A stretch of 64,000 nt of DNA from Nonomuraea sp. NBC_00507 (GTDB taxonomy: Bacteria; Actinomycetota; Actinomycetes; Streptosporangiales; Streptosporangiaceae). The notes under the pieces are model-generated. The model had not been told where the DNA came from. It was given only the letters and a program-made list of their open reading frames with translations, and did no database searches. This document shows, in pieces, positions 18,109 through 27,770 of the stretch. The stretch lies in the NCBI RefSeq assembly GCF_036013525.1, contig NZ_CP107853.1:7750001-7814000 (forward strand), read 5' to 3'. Position 1 is the first letter of the stretch, and every line of letters begins with the position of its first letter. Made by a program: the position numbers and the translations under genes.

Positions 18109-18978
18109 ATGGACACGCTGCAGCTGCTGTTCAACGCTGTCACCGTCATCTTCATCGCGGCCACCATGTTCGCCGCCGGCCTCGGAGCGACGCTGTCGGC
18201 CTTGCGCGTCGTCTTCGCGAACGTCTCGCTGCTCATGCTGGTGCTTGTGGCCAACCTGGTCGCCATCCCGCTCCTCGGCTGGGGCCTCGCCGCGCTGTTC
18301 GGCTTGCCCACGGCGGCGTTCATCGCGCTGCTCCTGATCGCGTCCTCACCCGGCGGGCCGTTTGGAGCGAAACTCGGCATGGTGCAAAAGGGCGACGTGG
18401 CCGCAGGTGCGGCGATGCAGGTACTGCTGGCTGCCATCGGCAGCATCACCTTCGGTCCCACGGCGAACGTCATGCTCAACGCGGCCAACGTGGGTGGCGG
18501 GGTTTCACTCAATGTCGCGACACTTATGCTGACCGTCGCGGTCCTCCAGCTCGTGCCGTTTGCCGTCGGATTGATCGTTCGCCACTACGCGCAGCCCACA
18601 GCGCGATCGTGGCACCCCGTGGCCGCCACGGTGTCGAACGTGACGTTCCTCGCCGTACTGGCGGGCATGCTCGTGGGTAACTGGCGTGACGTCGTCGCGC
18701 TGATCGGCTCACTCAGCCTGTTGGCGGGCTTCGTGTTCTCCGCCGTCGCCTTCGCTCTCGGCACAGCCCTGGCCACAGGACCACGGACACGCCGCACCAC
18801 CATGGGCGCAGTCGCGGCGGTTCGCAACGCGGGACCGGCACTCGCCGCCGTCGGTATCGCCTTCGGCAACGAGCCGGCCATCCTGGGAGCGCTCGCGGCC
18901 GTCCTGGTGAGCGGCCTGGCCGCAGCCCTGCCCATCGCCGCGGTGCTGAGCCGCCGCCGGGGCGAAACCACGGTATGA
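18109..18978 (+). CDS. Bile acid:sodium symporter (BASS)-like membrane transporter
   Basis: 289 residues, almost all hydrophobic, with about nine membrane segments from residue 10 to 280. ASSPGGPFGAKLGMVQKGD near residue 80 and AAVRNAGPALAAVGIAFGN near residue 235 correspond to the two discontinuous-helix crossover motifs of the BASS/arsenite-permease-like fold. Such carriers move organic anions with sodium or protons. It starts 41 bp after the DyP stop and ends the operon; it may import a substrate of, or export a product of, the peroxidase (inference). Confidence 0.8.
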   Translation: MDTLQLLFNAVTVIFIAATMFAAGLGATLSALRVVFANVSLLMLVLVANLVAIPLLGWGLAALFGLPTAAFIALLLIASSPGGPFGAKLGMVQKGDVAAGAAMQVLLAAIGSITFGPTANVMLNAANVGGGVSLNVATLMLTVAVLQLVPFAVGLIVRHYAQPTARSWHPVAATVSNVTFLAVLAGMLVGNWRDVVALIGSLSLLAGFVFSAVAFALGTALATGPRTRRTTMGAVAAVRNAGPALAAVGIAFGNEPAILGALAAVLVSGLAAALPIAAVLSRRRGETTV

Positions 18979-19149
18979 CTGCCCATGCCGCCATCTGCGT
19001 GAGCGTGGTCGAGGCTGATGCTCACACCCTCGCCAACTTCCTGGGTCTTGACCGGCCGCCAGGCGCTCCACGCGCCCTGCCCGCAGTCACAGCCTGGCGT
19101 GATACGTCGACGTCCCCCCTCGATCACCGGCCGCCCGCCAGCCCCTCGG

Positions 19150-19525
19150 CATCCCCGACCGTGACCCCCGACGGCTCCCTCGCGGTGGCCTTCAGCCGAG
19201 ACGGGCGCACCCTGGCGACCGGCGGCGCCGACGGGGTCGCCCGGCTATGGGACATCCGCACGGCAAGACCGTACTTACTCTGGCTGGCGAACGCGTGCGT
19301 ACTCTGCCCGAACACAACAAGGGGATCACCGCGGTGGCCATCAGCCCAGACGGGCGCACTCTGGCAACCGGCGGCGCCGACGGCCTGATCCGGCTCTGGA
19401 ATATCGAGCACGGCTCGATGATTCGGTCCCAGGACGTGAGCAGCGGAGGCGTGGCTGCCGTGGCATTCAGCACAGATGGCCAGGTCATGATGTACGTGAC
19501 AATGACTCCACGCACTGACGATTGA
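19150..19525 (+). pseudogene. WD40-repeat remnant with frameshift
   Basis: Two WD40 blades remain: AVAFSRDGRTLATGGADGVA followed by RLWDI, then, in another frame after about 19252, AVAISPDGRTLATGGADGLI followed by RLWNIE, and the start of a third (VAAVAFSTDGQ). This is the C-terminal end of a WD40 protein such as the kinase at 32771; the rest is gone. Confidence 0.75.
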
Positions 19526-19592
19526 GGCGCGAACCCGAAGTGGATCCGCCACACATGTTGCCAGTGGGCACCAGCATGGGCGGATGGGTGAT

Positions 19593-20129
19593 CTAGAGCC
19601 AGGTGTAGTTGTCGTCGGTGACTGCTGGCAGGGCGGCATCGATGATTGGTGCGCGAGGATCGGGAAGGGCGGCCAGCGCGGGCCCGATTGGAGGGAAGAT
19701 CGGCAGGTGCTCGGTCTTGCGGTAGTCGATCCACTCGATGATGCCGAGCTCGTGGCTGCCGTTGGGGAGTTCGTCGTATTCGCGGTCGGCGAGCGTGGCG
19801 CGCACCTGCGCGGTGATGTGCAGCCGGTAGATCATGTGGAGCTTGCGCGGCGGCGGGGTCGGGCCAGGGCGTGAGATGCGCTGGTCGACCGTCCACAGCA
19901 GTTGTGGTGCGCTGGCCTGGCGGAGGTCGAGGTGGAGTTCCTCGGCTAGTTCCCGGCGCAGCGCGGCAGGCAACGGCTCGCCGGGTTCGACGTTCCCGCC
20001 GGGCGGCGTGTAGTGGGTGGAGGTGGCCCGGTCGCGGCGGATCAAGGCGACGTCGTTGTCGCAGAACACCAGGGCGCCGGTGCGGATTTTGAGGCGGGAG
20101 AAGGGTGCCGGATTGGCGATGGTGGACAT
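19593..20129 (-). CDS. Nudix hydrolase
   Basis: 178 residues from ATG 20129 (MSTIANPAPFSRLKIRTGAL). The Nudix box GNVEPGE-x7-RELAEELHLDL is complete at about residues 46-68, with the catalytic REL-EE glutamates that bind magnesium. It hydrolyses nucleoside diphosphate-linked substrates; the substrate is unknown. A longer open frame to 20258 exists but the start is placed where the fold's first strand begins. Its start lies 62 bp downstream of the radical SAM gene on the same strand. Confidence 0.88.
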   Translation of the reverse strand: MSTIANPAPFSRLKIRTGALVFCDNDVALIRRDRATSTHYTPPGGNVEPGEPLPAALRRELAEELHLDLRQASAPQLLWTVDQRISRPGPTPPPRKLHMIYRLHITAQVRATLADREYDELPNGSHELGIIEWIDYRKTEHLPIFPPIGPALAALPDPRAPIIDAALPAVTDDNYTWL

Positions 20130-20190
20130 GCTGGCCAGTATCCCCACACGGCGCGTTCCGGCACCCTTCTGGGTTAGATCGTTTCCGGGG

Positions 20191-21845
20191 CTAGGTCGTC
20201 GCGGCCAGTCCCGGCAACGCGTAGCCGGCGCGGCCTTGTTGGAGGGTGAGGTGTTCAAGCGCGCCGTCGGGCAGCGTGAGGGTGTGGCTGCGCAGCCGGC
20301 AGCCGGTGGCGCGCATGGTGGGGGATAGGTGGCAGGGGTCGAGTTCCTGGACCAGCAGGCTCGGCGTGGTGGTGGCCGGGTTCTTTTTGCCGGTGACGGC
20401 GATCTGCAGGGTGCGGGTGCCGGTCAGGGGCAGCGGGGTGATGCGCCAGATGGGGCCGCGGGCCGAGGACAGGCTGGCGTAGCCGAAGCCGCGTTCCTCG
20501 CGGGGGGTCATCGGTTCGCCGTTGGTGGCTGCCAGGCCGCGGAACAGGCCCTGGGCGCGGCCTTGGTTGACGATCTGGCCGGTGTCGATGCTGAAGCGGG
20601 GTGAGAAGAACGCTGCCGGGGGCAGGCCGGCGAGTTCGAGGGCGTGGGCGTAGGCGGCCACCTGCGGGTAGATCTGCTCGCGCAGGTGCTCGGCGGCGGC
20701 GCTGTCGTAGTCGGCCAGCGTGTCGGCCTGGGCGGACAGCGCGGCCAGCACGGCCTGGACGTCGCCTTGGGTGGCGTCGGGGAACTCGTCGCGGCGCTGT
20801 AGGCCGCGGGCGCTTTTGTAGGCGAGCAGGGTGTTGAGGTACCAGCGGGTGGCGTCGGTGTAGCCGCTGGCCTTGCGCTGGTCGGTGCGCGGGTACTGGT
20901 GCGGGGCGGTGAAGCGTCCGTCGGGGTGGAAGTCGGGGTCGGCGGCATAGTACGGGCCGTCGCCGTTGCTGAAGTGGTGCAGCCGCACCAGCCGGGCCTG
21001 GTGTGGTCGGTTCAGGGTCCCGGCCAAGGCGGCGGTGACGAGCTCGGCGAGCTCGGCCCGTTCGTGGTCGTGGCAGGTGAGGTGCAGGTAGGGGGCTCCG
21101 GGCCGGGAGTAGACGGGCTGGGTGCGCTCGTCCAGGTGGTCGATGACGGTTTCGGGCAACGGCTGCTCGCCGGGCTGGCGGGCGATGAGCAGGTGCGGGC
21201 CGCAGGCCAGGACGTGCCGGCCGTTGATGTGGGTGTCGAGCAGGTCGTGGATGCCGACGAGCGGGGCGAAGCGCAGTTCGCAGGCGGCGGTGGCGGCGCC
21301 GTGGCCGAGATGCTCCAGCAGCGGCCGGTAGGTGGCCAGGGCGGCGGCCAGGTCCTGGACGTATTCGTGGCGCGACAGCTCGCCGGTGCCGAGGTAGCCG
21401 GCCGTGTAGGGGGTGATGGACAGGCGTACCCCCTCGAAGACATCGGCGTACTCGGTGACCAGCCGCTGGTGCATCACGGCCAGGTGGGTGGCGTGGCGGG
21501 AGTAGCCGACGGTGGAGATACGCAGTTTGACGCCCAGTTCCTGCCGTGCCAGGGCGGCGTAGGCGTCCAGGTGAGGGTAGGAGCCGATGTCGTTGTCCAG
21601 GTAGGGGAAGATCACCCCGGGGCGGTGGATGCGGGCGCCGGCCACGGCCAGGCCGCGCTCGGCCGCGACCTGGGCGACGGAGGTGAGCACGCCGTGCAGG
21701 CCGTGCGTGGTCAGCTGCCAGACGTCGCGGCCGGCGGACTGGGAGCAGAACGCGCACCGGTTGAAGCAGCCCACCGCCGGGGCCAGGTACTGCAGGCGGG
21801 TGAAGGCTTCGTTGGGCAGCGCGCGCAGTCGGCGCGGGTGACAAC
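20191..21845 (-). pseudogene. Radical SAM protein, 5'-truncated and fused to relaxase DNA
   Basis: About 550 codons. The frame from ~21840 reads LRALPNEAFTRLQYLAPAVG and then CFNRCAFCSQSAGRD, a CxxxCxxC iron-sulfur motif of radical SAM enzymes. It remains open to the TAG at 20191 and holds conserved-looking segments GVIFPYLDNDIGSYPH and LRISTVGYSRHATHL. No start codon precedes the CxxxCxxC region in this frame: immediately upstream the sequence becomes the MobF relaxase in another frame. So the gene has lost its first ~80-100 codons but is otherwise undamaged. Chemistry unknown. Confidence 0.75.
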
Positions 21846-23255
21846 TTTGCGGTGGGCGGTCAGGCCGTGGTCGGGTCGCCAGATCCACGCGGCGATCTCC
21901 TGCGGGCTGGGCCGCTCGGGCAGCACTGCGCGGCCGTGCCGGCACTCGTGCACGAGCGCAGCGGCGTCGACGTCGGCGGCCCGGCATTGGCGGTGCCAGT
22001 CCGCGCGCAGGTCCACCTCCTGCTGGTCGGCCGGCCGGGACTGGCGGGACTCGGCGGAGGCCACCTTCCTGGCCTCGCGCGAGGCCTGACTGTAGCTGGT
22101 GCCGAGCTTGGCCAGCAGCGCCTTGACCTGGCCGTCCCGCTTGGAGAATAAGGAACGGACATGCTCGGGGATCGCGGCGATCTCCCAGGCGCCGGTGTGC
22201 GGGTCACGGGTCCAGGCGATGCCGTACCGCTGCGTCAGCGTGCGGCGGATGCGCGCCTTGAGCAGCGCGTCGGCCGCGTGGGCGTGCCGGTGGATGTCGC
22301 GCCCCCCGGCAGCGATCGCCGACCACCGACGGTCGTCGCGGCCGCGCACCATGTTGGCGATCGTCACGTGCGCGTGCAGGTGCGGGTCCGGGGCCGAGCT
22401 GCCGACCGGCCGGGCGGTGCGGTGCCACATCACCCACCCGAGTAACCCCGTCGAGTCGGCTCGCTCGGCGAGCTGTCCATCGCCCTGGTGGCCTCGCTGG
22501 CCGTAGGCGGCCCAGGTCTCGACGGCGGCGACCGTCTCGGTGACGGCGGCGGCGAAGACGTCCTCGAGCTCGGCGGCGAACTCGCGGTCGGCGAGCCCGT
22601 ACAGCACCGACACGCTCTTGACGATGTCCAGGGTGAGGTCGTAGCCGCGGTTACCGATGCGCACCCGGGCATCGCGCCACTTGCGGGCATACGCGAGCGA
22701 CCGCGCGCTGCACAGCTGAGCCAGGTCGATGCCGGCCGCGCTCGCGAGCTGCTCGATGTCCTTGATGGGCATCAGATGCGCCTCGCCCTGGCGAGCGATA
22801 CCGCGAGCCATCCGCGCGGCGCGCTTGGCCATCGCCGGACGCTCGTCGAGCAGCTGCTCGACGGTGGTGCCGCGCTCGACGGCCGCGCTCTCCAGGGCCT
22901 CGCCGAGCGGCGCGGCCGGCAGCTTGGCGCGCGGGTCGGTCACGTGCTTGGCCGGCACCAGGACCTCGCCGGTGAACGGGTCCAGCCCGCTCATGATGGC
23001 GCGGGCGATGTCGTGCTGGGTGGCGGCGAGCGACGTCTCGCTGGCCAGCCCGAGCTCGCGCAGACCTTGGCCCACCCACATCAGCCCGCGCTCGTCAGCC
23101 AGCCGGTAGGCGATCTGGCCGTCGGCCTCGGGGTGCGCTCCCTCGTGCTCGTGCTCGCCGGCGCGGTGGATGCCGCAGCCGGCGCCCTCCTGCAGCCGGT
23201 AGTCGACCTGCTCCATCAAGGGGCCGATCACGCTCACCCACGCCACGTGATCCAC
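21838..23255 (-). pseudogene. MobF-type conjugative relaxase, N-terminal domain only
   Basis: From GTG 23255 (or GTG 23246) the protein reads VAWVSVIGPLMEQVDYRLQE and continues for about 472 residues to WRPDHGLTAHRKVVTRAD. The three-histidine metal motif PDPHLHAHVTIANMV is at about residues 287-301, as in TrwC/TraI N-terminal relaxase domains, and GYDLTLDIVKSVSVLYGLAD is the conserved LTxSxPKSVS-like block. Full MobF relaxases continue into a helicase domain; here that part is replaced by the radical SAM gene. It nicks oriT DNA in conjugation; alone it could at best be a nickase. Confidence 0.8.
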
Positions 23256-23444
23256 CCCCTTTTTCGGACCCGTCGAACGGTGTCCGTCCCAGCCACACCT
23301 TGCGGACGTCCGATCCGTCTACCAGCGACTCGCAAACTGGTTCTGACCGATGCCTGGGTGTTTCTGGTCAGACTTACTCTGCGAATTCGGCTGATCATGG
23401 GCGTGGGCAGCGATGGTACGCCTTGACCAAGCGGCGAGAATCTG

Positions 23445-23888
23445 TCATGTCAGCAGGTAGTAGACCTCGGTCCAAACCTCGGCAGGATCGTCGTGGTGGG
23501 GCCCGTAGACCTCCCATCGTGGACCGGCTAGCCGCCGCCTGTGTGCGGCGCACCAGTCGACCACGGTCTGATGTGCCGACGCCAGGCCGGCATACGCTCC
23601 GCGGTGGACGGTCATCGCCACCGGCCCTGCGGGCAGGTTCGAGGCCACCACCCGTCCGGTGAGCGGGCATGGTCCGCTCAGCTCGACACCGACTTCGACG
23701 TGCGGCACGTCGTCGCGATACAGCATGACGTTGCGACGGCCGCGGTCGATTCCGCCCGCGCGTAGGCACGCCCACACCTCGTCGAGCAGGTCCCTCCACA
23801 GCGTTGGGAACTCCTGCCACGTGGTCGTCACAGCGACCACCGCCGTCGGACGGGGCCTGACGTCCGTGGCGATCACCTCGTGACTCAT
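23445..23888 (-). CDS. GyrI-like small-molecule-binding protein
   Basis: 147 residues, the size of a stand-alone GyrI-like/AraC effector-binding domain (SHS2 duplication). It opens MSHEVIATDVRPRPTAVVAV; VEVGVELSGPCPLTGRVVAS and VAMTVHRGAYAGLASAHQTV are characteristic (a conserved strand, then H-x-G-x-Y), and WEVYGPHHDDPAEVWTEVYY is the conserved ending. Such proteins bind amphipathic drugs. An iteron array (23938-24020) lies 50-130 bp upstream and may control it. Confidence 0.8.
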   Translation of the reverse strand: MSHEVIATDVRPRPTAVVAVTTTWQEFPTLWRDLLDEVWACLRAGGIDRGRRNVMLYRDDVPHVEVGVELSGPCPLTGRVVASNLPAGPVAMTVHRGAYAGLASAHQTVVDWCAAHRRRLAGPRWEVYGPHHDDPAEVWTEVYYLLT

Positions 23889-23937
23889 GTCCGTGCCATC
23901 CGTTCGGGCGTCGACGTGGGTGTGCGTACCAAAAACA

Positions 23938-24020
23938 CTCGCAGAGTAATTGCGACTCGCAAGATCGCTCGCAACCTAACTCTGCCACTCGCAACCTAAC
24001 TCTGCCACTCGCAACCTTCG
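23938..24020. repeat. Iteron-like array, 20-bp unit
   Basis: CTCGCAACCTAACTCTGCCA occurs twice in tandem (23968, 23988) with a third partial at 24008; two degenerate CTCGCA units sit at 23938 and 23956. Strict 20-bp phasing places all units on one helix face, as for a plasmid Rep-binding site or a cooperative operator. There are no spacers, so this is not CRISPR. Confidence 0.8.
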
Positions 24021-24200
24021 GCGATACAGGACATGCACTGTCTCGTTCGGGCGAAATCGTCGTACTGGCTAGCGTCTGACGTGCAAGAAGTCAGGTTGTT
24101 CCGAACGATGGATGCCACCTCTGTCCGGAATAACTCTGCATTTTCGGTACTCGGCGCTTCTCCTTTGGGTTTTCACGGAGCAGGCCGCCTTTCGTGATGA

Positions 24201-24893
24201 TTACGATTTGATCAGTGCGTAGTCTTTGGACGCCTCCATGGCGACCAGGAACCGGTATCTCTTCTGGTTCCGCAGCCAGGTGTCGAGCCACGGTTTCCCT
24301 TCCGGCGCCCAGTAGTAGGGGTCATACATGCCGCCGTCCGGATCCCATACCGTGGCACCCGGCATGACGTCGTTGAACCCCGGGTCCTTGCTGTGAGCCG
24401 GCGTGGTGAAGGTCATCGTCAAGCCGGCGCAGTCGAGGTTGGGCAGGTCGCCAACATCGTAGATGCGCAGGCTGTCCTGCGGATCTGGTTTGCCTCCGAA
24501 CTCACGCCAGTAGCCCCTGAGCTCGGCTGCCGAGCAGTCGGGTAACCGGCCCAGGAGGCCCTCGATGTCTCCGTTCCAGGCGTAGGCGCGGTAGAGGCTG
24601 AGCGTGCACTTGGATGAGAAGTCCTCCATGTTCTTGGCATCGTCATTGCCCTTCCTGCACCGATCGAGCCCGCTGTGGCTGATCTTCTTGGCCAGGCCCG
24701 CGGCTTTGGCCATCTGATTGAGACGGCTGTTCAGCGCCTGCCTGGCCGTGAACCCCAGCTTCCCCACCTCGGGGTCCGAGGGCGAGATCAGGGGCGGCTC
24801 TGCCGCCGAGGAGCAGGCTGCGAGGGTGATCGACACGATGGACACCAGCATGACAAGGAATGGAAGCTTGGTCATGGTCCATTTGATGTTCAT
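24201..24893 (-). CDS. Lipoprotein of unknown function
   Basis: About 230 residues. MNIKWTMTKLPFLVMLVSIV then SITLAACSSA is a lipoprotein signal with lipobox LAAC. The mature part has four cysteines (DRCRKGN, SKCTLSL, PDCSAAE, LDCAGLT), probably two disulfides. The start is uncertain: ATG 24893 gives a normal n-region, while ATG 24953 has the better ribosome site (GAAGGGA) but a long n-region. No family recognised. Confidence 0.7.
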   Translation of the reverse strand: MNIKWTMTKLPFLVMLVSIVSITLAACSSAAEPPLISPSDPEVGKLGFTARQALNSRLNQMAKAAGLAKKISHSGLDRCRKGNDDAKNMEDFSSKCTLSLYRAYAWNGDIEGLLGRLPDCSAAELRGYWREFGGKPDPQDSLRIYDVGDLPNLDCAGLTMTFTTPAHSKDPGFNDVMPGATVWDPDGGMYDPYYWAPEGKPWLDTWLRNQKRYRFLVAMEASKDYALIKS

Positions 24894-25413
24894 GAGAGAG
24901 GCGCGGTTCCCGAGAAGAGAGCATCCCGTGGACATTGAAGTCGCTGTTCGCATCACTTCCCTTCTCTTGGGATTCCGCGGTTTGTCTTTCGGAGACGTAG
25001 GTGACGTTGTTCGGGAGGCGCCAGGATCCGGGGTGCTGGTGCTTCCTGAAGTCGCGGCGCGCTTCGCGTTGACGGTCGAGTTGATGGCTGTCCAGGCGCT
25101 CGGTGGGTGTGCCGTCGACCGTGCGGTCTCGGTTTTCGGGGAAGGTGAGGCGGGGCCTGAGACGTTCGGTGCCGAGTGCTCCTTGGAGCCATGCCTCGAT
25201 GCTGATGGAATCGAAACTGCCCCGGCCGGCGCGTCCGAGTGCGTGGCTGAGAGGGGCGAGTGCCATGGTGTGGCCATCGCCTGAACTGAGTGTCTTCTCT
25301 GCGAGCTGGCGCCCAGCGGGAGAGAAGAACAGCTCAGTCAGGCGGACAGCCTCGGGATAGATTGCCGCGACGGACAGCCAGCCGTCGAAGGCCTTGAAGC
25401 GAATGCCGAGCCG

Positions 25414-26049
25414 TTAGACGCGGACGAGCCGTTCGAGGCGCGCTGACCAGGGATTTTCTGGGTCTGGCGGCCCATGGGGCCGTATGTGGGCGCAGAGGTT
25501 GAGCGAGGCTTCGAAGCCGTTGAAGCAGCGGAGCCAGCCGTGACGGTGCACCAGCCGCCGGTGACGACGTTGGGCGTCAGGTAGTTCCGGGATGTGGTTG
25601 GTCAGCCGTCGCGGGTGAGGCACGGCGCCGAGGGGTTCGACGGTGCCCTTGCCGACCTTCTCAGCCGGCCCGAACCAGTAGCCGTGGTCGGTGCAGAGGA
25701 ACTCGTGGTGGGCGAGCAGGCGTTGGACGCGGCCTCCTGGGTGTCGGGCGGTGCAGAGTGGACATGCCCATTGGGCCAGGTGACGCAGTTGCGCCCAGTC
25801 CGGCGGCGGGTAGCGCAGTTCGGGCAGGGCCCGCTGGAGAGCCGGGAGCGAATGGCCGGTGAGGGCCGCGAGCTGCTCGGCCACGAGCAGGCGGCGGGGC
25901 AAGGTGGGCCGGATGCGTTTGCTCAGGCAGCGCCACAGCTCTTTGTAGGGCATGCCGTGGACGTCGGCCAGGCGCGCGACGTAGGAGGTGAGCGTCTCCT
26001 GGTGAGCGGGGCGGAACGCGATGGGCAGTCGTCGCAAGAGCGGCCTCAT
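25414..26049 (-). pseudogene. tniQ: TniQ-family transposition protein with in-frame stop
   Basis: ATG 26049 starts MRPLLRRLPIAFRPAHQETL then SYVARLADVHGM, a TniQ N-terminus; CPLCTARHPGG and HHEFLCTDHGYWFG supply its zinc-binding CxxC/CxxH pairs. The frame stops with TAA at 25414-25416, but the same frame continues beyond (RLGIRFKAFDGWLSVAAIYP, EAVRLTELFFS) to about 25000, so the stop looks like a nonsense mutation inside a longer protein. Its start overlaps the TniB stop (ATGA). TniQ is the target-selection partner in Tn7/Tn5053-like transposition. Confidence 0.75.
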
Positions 26050-26595
26050 GCGCTGGCTCCTCTCGCGCGTGCTTGCTTCGGGTTGCCCGTGCCGGTGGGG
26101 CGCGTTTCGGCGGCGTGATCGAGGCGGATGGCGTCCAGGTGGGCTTTGGTGATCTTCTCGCTGCCGTCGAGGATGGCGTCGATCGCCGCGCCGCGGATGA
26201 GGTGGGACAGGCTGCCGATCATGCCGTTGGTGCGCTGGTGCAGGTAGTCGGGCAGCGCGGTCAGCGTGCCGGTCGCATGCTGCGCAAGGGGCAGCGTGGA
26301 CTCCAGGCTGGCGATCAGCGCGCGCCACTCGGCGCGCTGTTCCGCGGTGCCATAGGCGAACGCGGTGGTGGGGATGGTGGTGAACCGGCTGGCGATCTGC
26401 CGGCCCCGGGGACCGGAGAACAGGCCTGCGCGTTCGACGTCGACGCCGGCGTAGACGAACGTGGCGGGCAGGCGCTCGGCGAAGTACTTCAGCTGGTCGG
26501 AGACTTCGGCGCCGGCCCGGGTGGCCAAGGAGATGTTGTGGATTTCATCGACCAGGACCAGCTCGACGTGCAGGCGGACGGCGGTGACGCACGCG
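26046..26595 (-). pseudogene. tniB: TniB-like AAA ATPase, C-terminal part
   Basis: The frame reads HVELVLVDEIHNISLATRAG (Walker B DEIH), then EVSDQLKYFAERLPATFVYA and SLSHLIRGAAIDAILDGSEK. This is the transposition ATPase TniB/TnsC-like family, lacking the N-terminal Walker A region. Upstream of about 26595 the frame is open but no longer related. Followed by tniQ with ATGA overlap. TniA/TnsB transposase is absent. Confidence 0.75.
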
Positions 26596-26596
26596 C

Positions 26597-26706
26597 CGGA
26601 AATCATCGACGAGGCCATCGACGAGTACCGCTTCGCGCTGCCTGGCCCAGACGGGGCTGTCGTGGAGCGGCGACTGGATGAAATCACGTTGCCCGCTGGG
26701 CTCTGA
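26597..26706 (+). pseudogene. C-terminal tail of an unidentified gene
   Basis: A plus frame reads EIIDEAIDEYRFALPGPDGA then VVERRLDEITLPAGL and stops at 26704-26706. It is regular protein-like sequence (acidic helix, turn, helix) cut off upstream by the TniB fragment. Family unknown. Confidence 0.3.
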
Positions 26707-26735
26707 TCCCACAGGGTGTGGCCACGCAGCCCGGG

Positions 26736-27090
26736 TCAGCCGGGCTGGTGGCCGCGCCGGATGGCGGCCACCAGCGCGGCGGCTTCGCTGGTGGTCACTT
26801 CGGCGCGCCGCTCGTCGAGGAAGACGAGGCCGGGGCAGTCCGGCTGGTATTCCTCGCCGGGCGGGGCGTGGCCCTTCTGGCAGGGCAGGACGGAACGAAC
26901 GTCGGCGAAGTTGTAGACGCCGGTCACCTGGTGGTGCTGCACGATGGCCAGCGGTTATGCGCCGGCTGCGGCAAGCGCTTCCTGGCGACCGGTCGTCGGC
27001 TGCGGGGATGATCAGGGCGGCTCTGATGGTGGCGTAGTAGCCGTACTCCGCGGTGGGAGCCGGGATACCACGGGCAGGATTGGCGGGCAT
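26736..27090 (-). pseudogene. Small mobile-element protein, frameshifted
   Basis: ATG 27090 gives MPANPARGIPAPTAEYGYYA then TIRAALIIPAADDRSP; the related downstream part LAIVQHHQVTGVYNFADVRS, VLPCQKGHAPPGEEYQPDCP and GLVFLDERRAEVTTSEAAAL is in another frame, stopping at 26736. Two Cys (LPCQK, PDCPG) suggest a zinc site with a lost upstream pair. Located after 27179-27490 on the same strand; unknown ICE or phage-type accessory gene. Confidence 0.5.
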
Positions 27091-27178
27091 GCGCTCTCCG
27101 AACAGCTGTGAAGGGAAGGGATGGGCCGGGTGGGCGGCCGACCCCGCCGCGAGGAAAGAGGGCGGGGCCAGCAGGAGG

Positions 27179-27490
27179 TCAGAAGGGCGCAGCCATGCCG
27201 GTGCCGTGGCAGTGCTCGCACCGGTCGTTACCGCCGGGCCGGGCGTTACGGTGGGTGGCCAGCTCCGTGGCGATCAGCCGGTGCAGCCACGTGGTGCGGC
27301 CGGGCCCGAGGGGGAAGACGTAGCGACGATGCTCATCGGTGACGTCGACGATGAACTCGTCGCCGGGCTCGAAGACGCCGTCGGCGGGGTAGGCCGGCAG
27401 GCTCTGCAGCAGAGCTCGCACCAGGATGTCGGCGCGGGCGGCGTCGGCCTGGCGGACGGAGGGTCGCGTACGCCAGATGCGGCCGAGCAA
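27179..27490 (-). CDS. Small hypothetical protein with C-terminal CxxC
   Basis: 103 residues; ILVRALLQSLPAYPADGVFE then PGDEFIVDVTDEHRRYVFPL is ordered beta-rich sequence, and the end NDRCEHCHGTGMAAPF holds a CEHCHGTG DnaJ-like half zinc site. First of two minus-strand genes (next at 27090 after 88 bp). Function unknown. Confidence 0.5.
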   Translation of the reverse strand: MLGRIWRTRPSVRQADAARADILVRALLQSLPAYPADGVFEPGDEFIVDVTDEHRRYVFPLGPGRTTWLHRLIATELATHRNARPGGNDRCEHCHGTGMAAPF

Positions 27491-27770
27491 TGCCGCCAGC
27501 CTGTACGGCTCCCCGCTCGGGTCGCCGTCATACGGGGCAATGTAGCGCTGAGTAACAGGGGGTCCCGGGAGTACTGGACACGCTGCGTATCAAGTTCGGA
27601 CGTATTGATAGTTCCGAAGCGCCGACACCACGGCGAATGACGCGGATCAGCTCGCGCTATCCGCGGCATGCGCGGACGGGTTGTCCTTGCGAAAACCATT
27701 GGTGCCCGGCTTGCTCCGATGATGGACTGACGTCCCGCCGTGAGTCTGCCGCGTGACGGAGGTAGTGGTT

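Noticed and set aside
16647..18512. Long minus-strand open frame (621 codons) antisense to the DyP peroxidase and transporter
   Set aside because: GC-rich shadow: no family motif, no ribosome site, and the plus-strand genes have clear catalytic motifs.
23938..24020. CRISPR array
   Set aside because: Units are directly tandem with 20-bp period and no variable spacers; no cas gene in the window.
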